Origin: an uncultured Clostridia bacterium
GTDB lineage: Bacteria > Bacillota > Clostridia > Oscillospirales > Ruminococcaceae
Direction: 5' to 3'
Assembly (NCBI GenBank): GCA_947624745.1
Contig: CANQLR010000010.1
Coordinates: 1 to 64,000, forward strand
Length of the DNA: 64,000 bases
The stretch's first letter is position 1. Each line of letters starts with the position of its first letter. This document shows, one piece after another, positions 33,383 through 42,242 of the stretch. The translations under genes and the position numbers were made by a program. The notes under the pieces were generated by a model, which saw only the letters and a program-made list of their open reading frames with translations, was not told the origin of the DNA and ran no database searches.

Positions 33383-34591
33383 ATGAACCGTAAAATACCG
33401 CTCGGACTGGCTATCGCTCTAATGGCGATAGCCGCCGCTATAACCTTTATAATTTCCACGAGCTATTCTATGAACATCTATAACGACCTTGTCGCCGACG
33501 TTCAGCAGCGCGCGGAGATGTATCAGAAGCTCGAACAGATAGACACCTACGTCCGTGCCTACTATGACGGCCCTCTCGACGAGGACAGGCTTATAGAGGC
33601 TCTTTCCGAGGGCTATATCTCGATAATCGAGGACGCAGAGGCGGACTATCTTAACGCGCAGGAATACGCCCTCTACCGCGAGAGGCAGTCGGGCACCCAC
33701 CTCGGGATCGGCGTTTATACCCGTGAGGACGCGGGATACCCGGTCATCACCGAGGTTTTGGCGAACAGTCCCGCCTCGACAGCGGGGGTATCGGTCGGCG
33801 AGAGCATCGTCGAAATAAACGGCCAGAGCTGCATAGACATCGGCTACGACGAGGTCTGCGAGCTTCTTCGCTCGGCGGCGGGGACCCAGCTGAACCTCAC
33901 CCTTCGTTCGGGAGGGGTCGACCGCAGCGCGGTGATCGCCACCTCGCAGATGACCGTAGCCTCGATAAAAAGCGCTGTCTACGGCGATCTCGGCTATATC
34001 AAGATATCCTCCTTCACCGAAAAGACATACCAGCAGTTCATGGCGTCCTATCAGTCGCTCCAGTCGCAGGGGGTGCGGGGTCTGATAATTGATCTCAGAA
34101 ACACCTCCGGCGGAGTCACCGAAAGCGCCGTGAACATAGCTTCGGCGATGCTTCCCGCGGGGGGAGACGTGGCGATAAACATCGGCCGCGACGGCACGAG
34201 ATCCGTTTTCGCGACGGCGAGCGGCTCGCGGGTGCCCGAGTTCCCGCTCTGCGTGATCGTGAACGAGCGCACCAAGGGCCCGGCGGAGATATTTGCCGCC
34301 TCGCTTGCGGACTATCTTAAAGCCCCCGTCGTCGGCATGACGACCGCAGGCGACGGCGACCTGTTCGAGTCGTACCAGCTCTACGACGGCACCGCGATAG
34401 TGCTGCCGATATCGACACTCAAGACCGAGAATTTCGACATCGAGGGGGTGGGCATCAAGCCCAACTACGAGGTCAGCCAGCCCGACGGCGACGCCAACGA
34501 GCAGCTCGCGCTCCTGAACGAGAGCACCGACAACGCCCTCCGCCGCGCGATAGAGGTCGTCACGAGCCTCATTCCCGCCGCGCAGGAGTAA
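33383..34591 (+). CDS. S41/CtpA-like protein, catalytic Ser and Lys missing
   Basis: 402 residues. Signal anchor (7-28), an N-terminal helical segment, a PDZ domain (about 108-180: THLGIGVYTREDAGYPVI...NSPASTAGVSVGESIVEING) and an S41 fold with LGYIKISSFTEKT and GLIIDLRNTSGG. The family dyad lies in ASASEI...FGKG, Ser and Lys 25 residues apart. Here the aligned segment is KGPAEIFAASLADYLKAPVV ending TAGDG, giving Gly299 and Asp324 at exactly that spacing. It should be proteolytically inactive and may act as a PDZ adaptor for the M23/FtsEX complex. Confidence 0.88.
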   Translation: MNRKIPLGLAIALMAIAAAITFIISTSYSMNIYNDLVADVQQRAEMYQKLEQIDTYVRAYYDGPLDEDRLIEALSEGYISIIEDAEADYLNAQEYALYRERQSGTHLGIGVYTREDAGYPVITEVLANSPASTAGVSVGESIVEINGQSCIDIGYDEVCELLRSAAGTQLNLTLRSGGVDRSAVIATSQMTVASIKSAVYGDLGYIKISSFTEKTYQQFMASYQSLQSQGVRGLIIDLRNTSGGVTESAVNIASAMLPAGGDVAINIGRDGTRSVFATASGSRVPEFPLCVIVNERTKGPAEIFAASLADYLKAPVVGMTTAGDGDLFESYQLYDGTAIVLPISTLKTENFDIEGVGIKPNYEVSQPDGDANEQLALLNESTDNALRRAIEVVTSLIPAAQE

Positions 34592-34601
34592 ATAAATAAA
34601 G

Positions 34602-34638
34602 TAAGCCCCCGGGAGCGTTTCCGGGGGCTTTTTGCTGG
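34602..34638 (+). terminator. Terminator of the ftsEX operon
   Basis: AGCCCCCGG-gagcgttt-CCGGGGGCT stem followed by TTTTT. Confidence 0.92.
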
Positions 34639-34650
34639 CTGTTACTTTAA

Positions 34651-34860
34651 ATCATCGCCGAAGGCGATACCTCGCAAATCTGACCTATGACTTCTGTCTT
34701 CTGGCGCACAATCGGGGCCCCAAAAACGCCTGCGTTTTGGGGAAGAGGAGGAGCAGCGGAATGAGTGAGCCCCGACGCTCGCGGAGGGGCGAGGGATATG
34801 AAGCTTGCGACGACGAGGGCGACACCTTATAGTTCTGACCTCTGACCTCTGTTATCTGCC
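34651..34860 (-). repeat. Purine-rich / GGTGTCGCC repeat, inverted copies
   Basis: On the minus strand this stretch reads CAGAGGTCAGAGGTCAGAACTATAAGGTGTCGCC near its right end, and AGAAGACAGAAGTCATAGGTCAGA followed by ATCGCCTTCGGCGAT near its left end. Both parallel the element at 12816-12900. No gene is evident. Confidence 0.6.
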
Positions 34861-34867
34861 GTCTCCC

Positions 34868-35032
34868 GGGGCGAAGCCCCCAACGTTCGCGGAGCGAACG
34901 TTGTCTGCCGCGCCCCAAGGCTAAGCGGGACGGCTTTTAAAAGGCAGAAAGCGAAGGCGCAGCACAAATCTTGAAATTACCGCTGCGCGGCGGGAAGCGC
35001 GCCGTTCGCGGCGCGCTTAGGGCTTCGCCCCT
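34868..35032 (+). repeat. Single-hairpin forms of the GGGGCGAAGCCCC module
   Basis: GGGGCGAAGCCCC followed by CAACGTTCGC-gga-GCGAACGTTG (34881-34903), then, 90 bases on, AAGCGCGCCG-ttcg-CGGCGCGCTT (34995-35018) and GGGCTTCGCCCC. Reduced version of the triple-hairpin modules, ending at the stop of the lipoprotein gene. Confidence 0.7.
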
Positions 35033-35525
35033 ACCCGTTCACATTCCCGTCCTCCCCTGCCCCGATGGACAGGAGCCACTCGTCAAAGTTCTCGATGCCT
35101 TCCCAGCCGTCGCTGCCGACGTTCTCGGTCTCAAACTCCATAACGAGCGACGTGGTCATGTTGGTCGTGGTCTCGACAGGCGCCTCGGTCGCGGGCGGGT
35201 CGGTCTTTTTCGTCTCGCTTGCTTTGGTGGCCTCGGTCGAGGTCTCGGTCTCGCTCGCGGGAGCCTCCGTGACCGTCGCCGCGGTGGTGCCCGAATCGAG
35301 CGCGCTCGTCTCGGCAAACGGATTGATAGTCGTCTCCGAAACGCTCGTCACCAAAGGCTCCGAGGTCGTATCAAGCGTACTCTCCGATGTCTCGGCAGGC
35401 AGCGTTTCGGAGTTATTAGGATCGAGCGATACGCTTCCCCCGCCCTCCTGCCCGCCGCTCGGCCCGCAGGAGCAAAGTATCAGCGACAGCCCAAGGCATA
35501 TCGCCAAAAAACCGTATTTTTTCAT
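35031..35525 (-). CDS. Ser/Thr/Glu-rich lipoprotein
   Basis: 164 residues: signal peptide and lipobox LILCSC (Cys20), then about 110 residues of Thr/Ser/Glu/Ala-rich low-complexity linker (SETLPAETSESTLDTTSEPL) and a short acidic C-terminal segment ending EWLLSIGAGEDGNVNG. The composition suggests a surface-exposed stalk, with no catalytic domain. It lies downstream of the rpsT terminator, so it depends on read-through or its own promoter. No family recognised. Confidence 0.65.
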   Translation of the reverse strand: MKKYGFLAICLGLSLILCSCGPSGGQEGGGSVSLDPNNSETLPAETSESTLDTTSEPLVTSVSETTINPFAETSALDSGTTAATVTEAPASETETSTEATKASETKKTDPPATEAPVETTTNMTTSLVMEFETENVGSDGWEGIENFDEWLLSIGAGEDGNVNG

Positions 35526-35535
35526 GGTTCCCCCT

Positions 35536-35570
35536 TAAAAAATTCTCCGCCGTGGGTCTTCGGCGGAGTT
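35536..35570 (-). terminator. Terminator of rpsT
   Basis: Minus strand: CTCCGCC-gaagacccac-GGCGGAG followed by AATTTTTT. Confidence 0.88.
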
Positions 35571-35574
35571 AAAA

Positions 35575-35820
35575 TCAACCGTTGAGCTTCTTAGCAAGCT
35601 GCGACTTCTTCCTTGCGGCGGCGTTCTTGTGCAGAATGCCCTTGGCGCAGGCCTGGTCGACCTTCTTGATGGCCGCTCTTACGGCAGCCTCCTTGTCGGC
35701 GCCCTCGGCGGCGTCAGCCTTCTTCACAACAGTCTTGAGATTGGACTTTATCATTTTGTTGCGCAGGGTCTTGGTCTTGATGACCTCCACTCTTTTCTTT
35801 GCGGACTTGATGTTTGCCAC
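35575..35820 (-). CDS. rpsT: 30S ribosomal protein S20
   Basis: 81 residues; Lys/Arg/Ala-rich helical protein matching S20 ([38 protein letters not shown]). AGGAGGTG precedes the ATG. Primary 16S-binding protein of the 30S body. Divergent from gpr. About 100 bases of 5' leader follow its promoter, possibly for autogenous control. Confidence 0.97.
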   Translation of the reverse strand: MANIKSAKKRVEVIKTKTLRNKMIKSNLKTVVKKADAAEGADKEAAVRAAIKKVDQACAKGILHKNAAARKKSQLAKKLNG

Positions 35821-35930
35821 ATCGACACCTCCTTGTTTTCCCTTGCGGGTATGAATTTCACTTATTAGGATAAGCTAATTGCACGACTGAGAGAAAATGC
35901 AACAAGGCATACTTAACAAGTATCAGTCCT

Positions 35931-35959
35931 ACTATATCACCCTTTTGCGAAAATTGCAA
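35931..35959 (-). promoter_or_regulatory. Sigma-A promoter of rpsT
   Basis: Minus strand: -35 TTGCAA (35954-35959), 17-base spacer, -10 TATAGT (35931-35936). Confidence 0.8.
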
Positions 35960-36018
35960 GCCCTTTTTTAAAATTTTCTCTCATTTTATCAAAAATTTTT
36001 TGTTTCGGAGGATAATTT

Positions 36019-36861
36019 ATGGATTTATTTGCTAAAAGAACCGACCTTGCGCTCGAAAGCGCCCAGACCGTGAGCCGAAACGGCCGCCTCCCCGACGGGA
36101 TAGAGCTCTCGACCCGCCGCACCGACTGCTTCGAGATCACCGATATCTCGGTCCTAACTCCCGAGGCCGCGGGCTCTATCCAAAAGCCGATCGGCCGCTA
36201 CGTCACCTGCGAGGCCGGATCCCGCCTTGATATGAAACCCGAAAATTTCACTGATCACATAAAGCGCTTAAGCGACGAGATAAAAAGCTTTTTGGGCGGC
36301 GCCGAAAACATACTTGTCGCGGGGCTCGGGAACGAAAACATCACCCCCGACAGCTTGGGGCCGAGGGTCATCTCGAAGATCTTCGCGACCCGCCACATCA
36401 AGGAAAACGCCCCCGCCATATATTCCGACGGGCTCGGGGTCTTAAGCGCGATTGCCCCCGGGGTCATGGGCCAGACCGGGGTCGAAGCCTCCGAGATAGT
36501 CGCCGCCGTCTGCCGCACCGTAAAGCCGGACGCCGTCATCACCGTCGACGCGCTCGCCTGCTCCGAGGCCGCAAAGATAGGAAAGACCGTGCAGCTCACC
36601 GACGCGGGGATATCCCCCGGAAGCGGTGTCATGAACTCCCGCCGCGAGCTTTCCTCAAAGACGCTCGGGGTGGAGCTATGCCTCGCCATCGGCGTTCCGA
36701 CGGTGTCCGAATCCCGGGAAAAGGGCAAGGAGCCCCTGATGGTCACTCCCCGCTCGGTGGACAAGCTCGTCTTATGCACGGCGGAGCTGATCGCCATGGC
36801 GATAAACACGGCGGTGCACACCGGGCTCGGGCTTTCTGAGCTTGAGAGCCTCGTCGGCTGA
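36019..36861 (+). CDS. gpr: Germination protease GPR
   Basis: 280 residues. Matches the A25 aspartic-like protease family: N-terminal propeptide-like FAKRTDLALE, GLGNENITPDSLGPRVISKI, IAPGVMGQTGVEASEI, VDALACSEAAKIGKTVQLTD and DAGISPGSGVMNSRRE. It degrades small acid-soluble spore proteins at germination; diagnostic of an endospore former. CGGAGG precedes the ATG. Expected to be expressed in the forespore under sigma-G, but I could not identify a convincing sigma-G promoter. Confidence 0.95.
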   Translation: MDLFAKRTDLALESAQTVSRNGRLPDGIELSTRRTDCFEITDISVLTPEAAGSIQKPIGRYVTCEAGSRLDMKPENFTDHIKRLSDEIKSFLGGAENILVAGLGNENITPDSLGPRVISKIFATRHIKENAPAIYSDGLGVLSAIAPGVMGQTGVEASEIVAAVCRTVKPDAVITVDALACSEAAKIGKTVQLTDAGISPGSGVMNSRRELSSKTLGVELCLAIGVPTVSESREKGKEPLMVTPRSVDKLVLCTAELIAMAINTAVHTGLGLSELESLVG

Positions 36862-36879
36862 TATTTTTCAAAAAAACAC

Positions 36880-36908
36880 TTGACAAATGCTCAATATGGC
36901 GCTACTAT
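36880..36908 (+). promoter_or_regulatory. Sigma-A promoter of acpP
   Basis: TTGACA (36880-36885), 17-base spacer, TACTAT (36903-36908). Confidence 0.75.
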
Positions 36909-37019
36909 ATATGTGAAGCATCCGGCTTCCCCTGAAAATGTATGAGAAGCTTTCAGAATTTAACTTATTTTTCCATATAATGACGGGAGAGCATAATATC
37001 AAGACAGGAGGTTTTTAAA

Positions 37020-37247
37020 ATGGTTTTTGAAAAGGTAAAGTCCATAATCGCCGAGCAGTTAGACATCGACCCCGAGAGCGTGACCTACGACGCGTCTATC
37101 ACCGACGACCTCGGCGCGGATTCCCTTGACGTCGTCGATCTCGTGATGTCCTTCGAGGACGAGTTCGACGTAGAGATCCCCGACGACGCCGTCGAGACTA
37201 TCCACACGGTCTCGGATATCGTCAAATACATCGAAGACAACCAGTAA
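37020..37247 (+). CDS. acpP: Acyl carrier protein
   Basis: 75 residues, very acidic. The phosphopantetheine attachment Ser lies in [20 protein letters not shown] (Ser36); [20 protein letters not shown] is the usual first helix. Carries acyl chains in fatty acid synthesis. It stands alone with its own promoter and terminator; no fab genes lie adjacent. AGGAGG upstream. Confidence 0.96.
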   Translation: MVFEKVKSIIAEQLDIDPESVTYDASITDDLGADSLDVVDLVMSFEDEFDVEIPDDAVETIHTVSDIVKYIEDNQ

Positions 37248-37263
37248 TTTCAAATCTGTAAAA

Positions 37264-37298
37264 AGTTCGGGAGGAAAGCTTTTCTCCCGAATTTTTTC
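37264..37298 (+). terminator. Terminator of acpP
   Basis: TTCGGGAG / CTCCCGAA stem with a 10-base loop, followed by TTTTTT. Confidence 0.9.
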
Positions 37299-37319
37299 GG
37301 AAATTTTTTCGCTTTTCTC

Positions 37320-37348
37320 TTGACAAATCATTCGGATGGGAGTATAAT
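37320..37348 (+). promoter_or_regulatory. Sigma-A promoter of the trp operon
   Basis: Perfect TTGACA (37320-37325), 17-base spacer, perfect TATAAT (37343-37348). Confidence 0.92.
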
Positions 37349-37351
37349 TAC

Positions 37352-37618
37352 TTAAAACCAATGAAGCGGGAGTAAAGACGGAAAAAGGTTTCAAAGAGAG
37401 TCCGGGCAAGGTGAAAGCCGGTCAGATACTTGCCGTCAAATGGGCCGCCGAGGGTGCGTCGAAAGGGAGACCGAGTATAACGCAACGCTATGACTTGCGT
37501 AAGTAGTCGGAGGTATAATGTACCTCGCTAAGTGCGCCGCAGACGCGGCGAATCAAGGTGGCAACGCGGATATTTATGTATTCGTCCTTGGCAGTATTCT
37601 GCCGGGGGCATTTTTTGT
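37352..37618 (+). promoter_or_regulatory. Tryptophan T-box leader
   Basis: GGGAGTAAAGACGG, AAAGAGAG, GGTGAAAGCC, then the specifier UGG at 37441-37443. T-box AAGGTGGCAACGCGG (37556-37570) is followed by a terminator (CCTTGGCAG-tatt-CTGCCGGGG, then CATTTTTT). Uncharged tRNA-Trp would stabilise the antiterminator and open the trp operon. The trpE ATG lies 14 bases after the leader ends. Confidence 0.95.
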
Positions 37619-37631
37619 TAGGAGGAGCGCC

Positions 37632-39107
37632 ATGAAATTTTCGCCCGATATAAATAAAGTAAAAGAGGTTGCAAAAAGCGGCAAATACAGGGTCTGCCCC
37701 GTCTCGCTCGAGCTTTTGTCCGACAGCTTCACCCCGATAGAGGTCCTGCGCATCTTAAAGACCCTGTCGTCCCACTGCTATCTTTTGGAGTCGATCGAGA
37801 GCCGCGAAAAGTGGGGGCGGTATACGTTTTTGGGCTTCGAGCCGAAGATGGAGCTGACCTACTCGCACGGCGTTTTCACCGCGGGGGAGGAAAAGATCGA
37901 GACCGCTGATCCTGCCGACAACATCAGAAAGATACTTTCCGATTATAAAAGCCCCAAGATCGAGGGTCTTCCCCCGTTCACCGGCGGCCTCGTCGGATAT
38001 TTCACCTACGACTATTTCGGCGACGTCGAGCCGGCGGCGTATGTTCCCGTAAACGACGAGGAGGACTTTCGCGATCTCGACCTCATGCTCTTCGATAAGG
38101 TCATCGCCTTCGACAACTTCCGCCAAAAGATAATCCTCATCACGAATATGCCGCTTGACGACCCCGAGGCGGGCTATAAGACGGCCTGCGGCGAGCTTAA
38201 GGCCCTCGCCGAAACGCTCATCTCCCGCCGGGGAGATATCCCGAGCGAAAAGGGCGGAAGGCTTCTGGGCGAGGTAAAACCCCTTTTCGGCAGGGAGAGC
38301 TTTTGCTCGATGGTCGAGCGCGCGAAGCACTATATCCGCGAGGGCGACATCTTCCAGATAGTCCTCTCGAACCGCCTCTGCGCGCCGTTCGAGGGCAGCC
38401 TTTTGAACACCTACCGCCTTCTTCGGACGATAAACCCCTCGCCGTATATGTTCTATCTCTGCGGCACCGACGTCGAGGTCGCGGGCGCTTCCCCCGAAAC
38501 GCTCGTGAAGCTTGAAAACGGCGTTTTGCACACCTTCCCGCTCGCCGGCACCCGCCCGAGGGGCAGGACCGAGGCCGAGGATTTCGCCCTTGAAAAGGAG
38601 CTTCTGGCGGACGAAAAGGAGCTCGCCGAGCATAATATGCTTGTGGACCTCGGCAGAAACGATCTCGGAAAGATATCGAAATTCGGCACAGTCTCGGTGG
38701 AAAAATACCACTCGATTGAGCGATACTCCCACGTCATGCACATCGGCTCGACGGTAAGAGGCGAGATCGACCCCGAAAAATACGACGCCTTGGACGCCGT
38801 GGGCGCGGTTCTCCCCGCGGGAACGCTCTCGGGAGCGCCGAAGATAAGGGCCTGCCAGCTCATAGGAGAGCTTGAAAACAACAAGCGCGGCATATACGGC
38901 GGCGCGATAGGATATATCGACTTCACGGGAAACCTCGACACCTGCATAGCGATACGCCTTGCATACAAGAAAAACGGCAGGGTGTTTGTACGCTCCGGCG
39001 CGGGGATAGTCGCCGATTCGGTGCCCGAGAAGGAATATCAGGAGTGCCTTAACAAGGCGAAGGCCGTGCTCACGGCTCTTAAAGAGGCGGAGGAGGAAAT
39101 GCTTTGA
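37632..39107 (+). CDS. trpE: Anthranilate synthase component I
   Basis: 491 residues from ATG 37632 (MKFSPDINKVKEVAKSGKY; AGGAGGAGCGCC upstream), chosen over a frame that would begin inside the T-box leader. It has the tryptophan feedback-site element LLESIES near the N-terminus and the chorismate-binding blocks REGDIFQIVLSNRL, FPLAGTRPRG, DLGRNDLGKI, PAGTLSGAPKIRA and YGGAIGYIDFTGNLD. Converts chorismate and ammonia to anthranilate. The stop overlaps the trpG start. Confidence 0.96.
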   Translation: MKFSPDINKVKEVAKSGKYRVCPVSLELLSDSFTPIEVLRILKTLSSHCYLLESIESREKWGRYTFLGFEPKMELTYSHGVFTAGEEKIETADPADNIRKILSDYKSPKIEGLPPFTGGLVGYFTYDYFGDVEPAAYVPVNDEEDFRDLDLMLFDKVIAFDNFRQKIILITNMPLDDPEAGYKTACGELKALAETLISRRGDIPSEKGGRLLGEVKPLFGRESFCSMVERAKHYIREGDIFQIVLSNRLCAPFEGSLLNTYRLLRTINPSPYMFYLCGTDVEVAGASPETLVKLENGVLHTFPLAGTRPRGRTEAEDFALEKELLADEKELAEHNMLVDLGRNDLGKISKFGTVSVEKYHSIERYSHVMHIGSTVRGEIDPEKYDALDAVGAVLPAGTLSGAPKIRACQLIGELENNKRGIYGGAIGYIDFTGNLDTCIAIRLAYKKNGRVFVRSGAGIVADSVPEKEYQECLNKAKAVLTALKEAEEEML

Positions 39108-39673
39108 TACTTTTGATAGACAACTACGACAGCTTTTCATACAATCTTTACCAGCTCGTCGGCGAGATCACCCCGGACATCAGGGTCATAAGAAACGACG
39201 AAATGACGGTGGGCGAGATTGAGGCGCTTAACCCCTCGCGGATAATCCTCTCCCCCGGACCGGGCCGCCCCGAAAACGCGGGCATAACGCAGGAGACCGC
39301 CGCGACGGTCTCGAAAAAAATACCGACCCTCGGGGTCTGCCTCGGCCACCAGGCGATCTGTCAGGCCTACGGCGCGGCGGTCACATACGCCTCCCGCCTC
39401 ATGCACGGAAAGCAGTCCGTGGTCACTCTCGACCCCGACTGCCCCCTGTTCAAGGGCCTCCCCGAGCGCGTTACCGTCGCGAGGTATCACTCCCTCGCCG
39501 CCGACCCGAAGACCGTCCCCGACTGCCTCAAGGTCACAGCCCTCACCGACGAGGGCGAGATAATGGCGGTGCGGCACCGCGACTACCCCATTTTCGGCGT
39601 ACAGTTTCACCCAGAGAGCATCATGACCCCCGACGGGCGGCAGATGCTTAAAAACTTCATCTTCGGGCTATGA
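39104..39673 (+). CDS. trpG: Anthranilate synthase component II (glutamine amidotransferase)
   Basis: 189 residues, probably initiated at TTG 39104, overlapping the trpE stop by four bases (TTGA). Class I glutamine amidotransferase: LLIDNYDSFSYNL, LSPGPGRPENAG, the nucleophile Cys in GVCLGHQAICQ and the His-Glu pair in GVQFHPES. Supplies ammonia to TrpE. The 168 bases before trpD contain no gene. Confidence 0.95.
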   Translation: MILLIDNYDSFSYNLYQLVGEITPDIRVIRNDEMTVGEIEALNPSRIILSPGPGRPENAGITQETAATVSKKIPTLGVCLGHQAICQAYGAAVTYASRLMHGKQSVVTLDPDCPLFKGLPERVTVARYHSLAADPKTVPDCLKVTALTDEGEIMAVRHRDYPIFGVQFHPESIMTPDGRQMLKNFIFGL

Positions 39674-39841
39674 TAAAGCCGGCCGGCAAAAACGACCCCG
39701 CCGTCCTCGGTTTTGCCATGAAAATGCGGGAGCGAAGCCCCATTTCTTAAGGCAGCGGGATTTGCCCCGAAGCCCGAAACGGACAACATAACATACAGCA
39801 TTAACTTTTAATAACATAAATTATATACAGGAGGAATCACT

Positions 39842-40858
39842 ATGATCAAGGAAGCGATCGCAAAGATCGTCAACAAGGAGGACCTGAGCTATGACGAAGC
39901 GTATCAGGTCATGTCGGAGATAATGTCGGGCGACACCACCCCGACCCAGAATGCGGCGTTTCTGGCCGCTCTCTCGACGAAAAGCACCAAGGCGGAGACC
40001 ATCGACGAGATCTCGGGCTGCGCGGCGGCAATGCGCTCGAAGGCTCTCGAGGTGCACCCCTCGATGAAGACCCTCGAGATAGTCGGCACCGGCGGAGACA
40101 ACGCGGGCTCCATCAACATCTCGACCACGGCGGCGATCATCACCGCGGCGGCGGGGATACCCGTCTCGAAGCACGGAAACCGCGCGGCAAGCTCGAAATG
40201 CGGCGCCGCGGACTGCCTCGAAGCGCTCGGGGTCAACATCGACCTTTCACCCGAAAAGTGCGAGCAGCTTTTGAAGGACGTAGGTATCTGCTTCTTCTTC
40301 GCCCAAAAATATCACCCCTCGATGAAATACGTCGGCGCTATCCGGCGCGAGCTCGGCTTTAGAACCGTCTTTAACATTTTAGGGCCTCTCACCAACCCCG
40401 CAAAGCCCGCCTACCAGCTCCTCGGAGTGTACGACGGCAGCCTCTGCGAGCCCCTTGCAAAGGTCCTCATGAGCCTCGGGGTCGAGCGCGGCATGGTCGT
40501 CTACGGTCAGGATAAGCTCGACGAGATCTCTTTGAGCTCCCCGACGACCGTATGCGAATTCAAGGGCGATATGTATAAGACCTATGAGATAAAGCCCGAG
40601 GACTTCGGCTTTAAGACCTGCAAAAAATCCGACCTTGTCGGCGGCACCCCCGAGGAAAACGCCACCATCACTTACGCTATCCTTGACGGCAGCCTAAAGG
40701 GCCCGAAGCGCGACGCCGTAGTCATGAACGCGGGCGCGGCCATCTACATCGGCGGCAAGGCGGACTCGACCGCTGACGGAATTAAACTCGCCGAAAAGCT
40801 CATCGACTCGGGCGAGGCGGTCAAAAAGCTCGAACAGTTCAGGGCGGCCTCCAACTGA
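39842..40858 (+). CDS. trpD: Anthranilate phosphoribosyltransferase
   Basis: 338 residues. PRPP and anthranilate binding motifs [37 protein letters not shown] and [13 protein letters not shown]. Transfers phosphoribose from PRPP to anthranilate. AGGAGG upstream. Ends one base before the trpC ATG. Confidence 0.96.
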   Translation: MIKEAIAKIVNKEDLSYDEAYQVMSEIMSGDTTPTQNAAFLAALSTKSTKAETIDEISGCAAAMRSKALEVHPSMKTLEIVGTGGDNAGSINISTTAAIITAAAGIPVSKHGNRAASSKCGAADCLEALGVNIDLSPEKCEQLLKDVGICFFFAQKYHPSMKYVGAIRRELGFRTVFNILGPLTNPAKPAYQLLGVYDGSLCEPLAKVLMSLGVERGMVVYGQDKLDEISLSSPTTVCEFKGDMYKTYEIKPEDFGFKTCKKSDLVGGTPEENATITYAILDGSLKGPKRDAVVMNAGAAIYIGGKADSTADGIKLAEKLIDSGEAVKKLEQFRAASN

Positions 40859-40859
40859 T

Positions 40860-41639
40860 ATGGACATACTTGAAATTCTGGCGGATTCCGCTCGCGAGCG
40901 CACCGAGGAGCGCCGCATGACCCTCCCCGACGGCGAAATAAGACAGCTTGCGGAGAGCCTGCCCCGCCTCGGCTTCGGGTTTGAAAACGCCCTAAAAAAG
41001 CCGGACATCGCCTTCATCTGCGAGTGCAAAAAAGCCTCCCCCTCAAAGGGGCTCATCGCCCCCGAATTCGACTATCTTTCGATTGCCCGCGACTATGAGG
41101 CCGCCGGCGCGGACTGCATATCGGTCCTCACCGAGCCGACAAAATTTTTGGGCTCTGACAGATACCTCCGCGAGATAGCCGAAGCGGTCTCGATCCCCTG
41201 CCTTCGCAAGGATTTCACCGTCGACAGCTACATGATCTACGAGGCGCGGCTTCTGGGCGCGCAGGCGGTGCTTCTCATTTGCTCCATTCTCGAGCCGGGG
41301 CAGCTCAAAGAGTATATCGGCCTCTGCGACAGCCTCGGGCTCTCCGCGCTTGTCGAGGCGCACTCCGAAAGCGAGATAGACACTGCCCTCAGATGCGGCG
41401 CAAGGGTGATAGGAGTAAACAACCGAAACCTCCGCGACTTCTCGGTCGACACCGAAAACAGCAGACGGCTAAGAAGACTTGTCCCTCCCGAGTGTATTTT
41501 CGTCTCGGAGAGCGGTGTCAGCTCCGCCGAGGACGTGAAGGCCTTGCGCGAAATCGGCGTAAACGCGGTTTTGGTCGGAGAGGCTCTCATGCGCGCCGAG
41601 GATAAGTCAAAAAAGCTTAAGGAGCTTAAGGGCATATGA
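40860..41639 (+). CDS. trpC: Indole-3-glycerol phosphate synthase
   Basis: 259 residues; TIM barrel. Motifs FICECKKASPSKGLI (catalytic Lys), YEAAGADCISVLTEP, CLRKDFTVDSY, VEAHSESE, IGVNNRNLRDF and SESGV. Closes CdRP to indole-3-glycerol phosphate. Overlaps trpF by four bases. Confidence 0.96.
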   Translation: MDILEILADSARERTEERRMTLPDGEIRQLAESLPRLGFGFENALKKPDIAFICECKKASPSKGLIAPEFDYLSIARDYEAAGADCISVLTEPTKFLGSDRYLREIAEAVSIPCLRKDFTVDSYMIYEARLLGAQAVLLICSILEPGQLKEYIGLCDSLGLSALVEAHSESEIDTALRCGARVIGVNNRNLRDFSVDTENSRRLRRLVPPECIFVSESGVSSAEDVKALREIGVNAVLVGEALMRAEDKSKKLKELKGI

Positions 41640-42229
41640 GTAGGATAAAATTCTGCGGCTTAAGGCGAAAAGAGGACGTCGCCCTTGTGAACGAGATCCG
41701 CCCCGATTACGCGGGATTTATCCTCTGCCGCAGGTTCCGGCGCTTCGCCGAGGATTTTAAGGATATCCGCCCGCTCCTCTCGCCGGATATCCCCGCCGTG
41801 GGCGTTTTCGTCGACGACGGCTTCGGGGAGATAGAGGGCTATCTTGACCTTCTCGACTACGTCCAGCTCCACGGGAACGAGAGCGAGGAACTTATTGAGC
41901 GCCTTCAGGACTGCGGAAAAAAGGTCATTAAGGCATTTAAAGTTACCTCCGAGCGGGACTTGGAAAACGCCTATCGCTCCCCCGCCGACCTGGTGCTTTT
42001 GGATTCCGGCACAGGCACAGGCGAGCGGTTCGACTGGCGGCTCATCGAGGGCTTCGGGCGGGACTACATCTTGGCCGGCGGGCTCTGTCCCGAAAACGCC
42101 GCCGAGGCGGTAAAAAGGCTTCACCCGTTCGCGCTCGACGTCAGCTCGGGCATAGAGACGGACAGGGTAAAGGACGGCGAAAAAATGCGCAGGTTCGCAG
42201 CCGCAGTAAGGCTGCCGTCAATACAATAA
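41636..42229 (+). CDS. trpF: Phosphoribosylanthranilate isomerase
   Basis: 197 residues; small TIM barrel with [15 protein letters not shown] (catalytic Cys), [39 protein letters not shown] and DVSSGIE. Converts phosphoribosylanthranilate to CdRP. A separate gene, not fused to trpC as in E. coli. Confidence 0.95.
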   Translation: MSRIKFCGLRRKEDVALVNEIRPDYAGFILCRRFRRFAEDFKDIRPLLSPDIPAVGVFVDDGFGEIEGYLDLLDYVQLHGNESEELIERLQDCGKKVIKAFKVTSERDLENAYRSPADLVLLDSGTGTGERFDWRLIEGFGRDYILAGGLCPENAAEAVKRLHPFALDVSSGIETDRVKDGEKMRRFAAAVRLPSIQ

Positions 42230-42242
42230 AGGAGAAAGAATT

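Noticed and set aside
35870-36018. Sigma-G promoter for gpr
   Set aside because: A CATACTTA could serve as -10, but no matching -35 lies at the right distance.
37518-37631. Extended trpE start inside the T-box leader
   Set aside because: The extra 38 codons cover the T-box and terminator; the ATG at 37632 has AGGAGG and gives the usual TrpE N-terminus.
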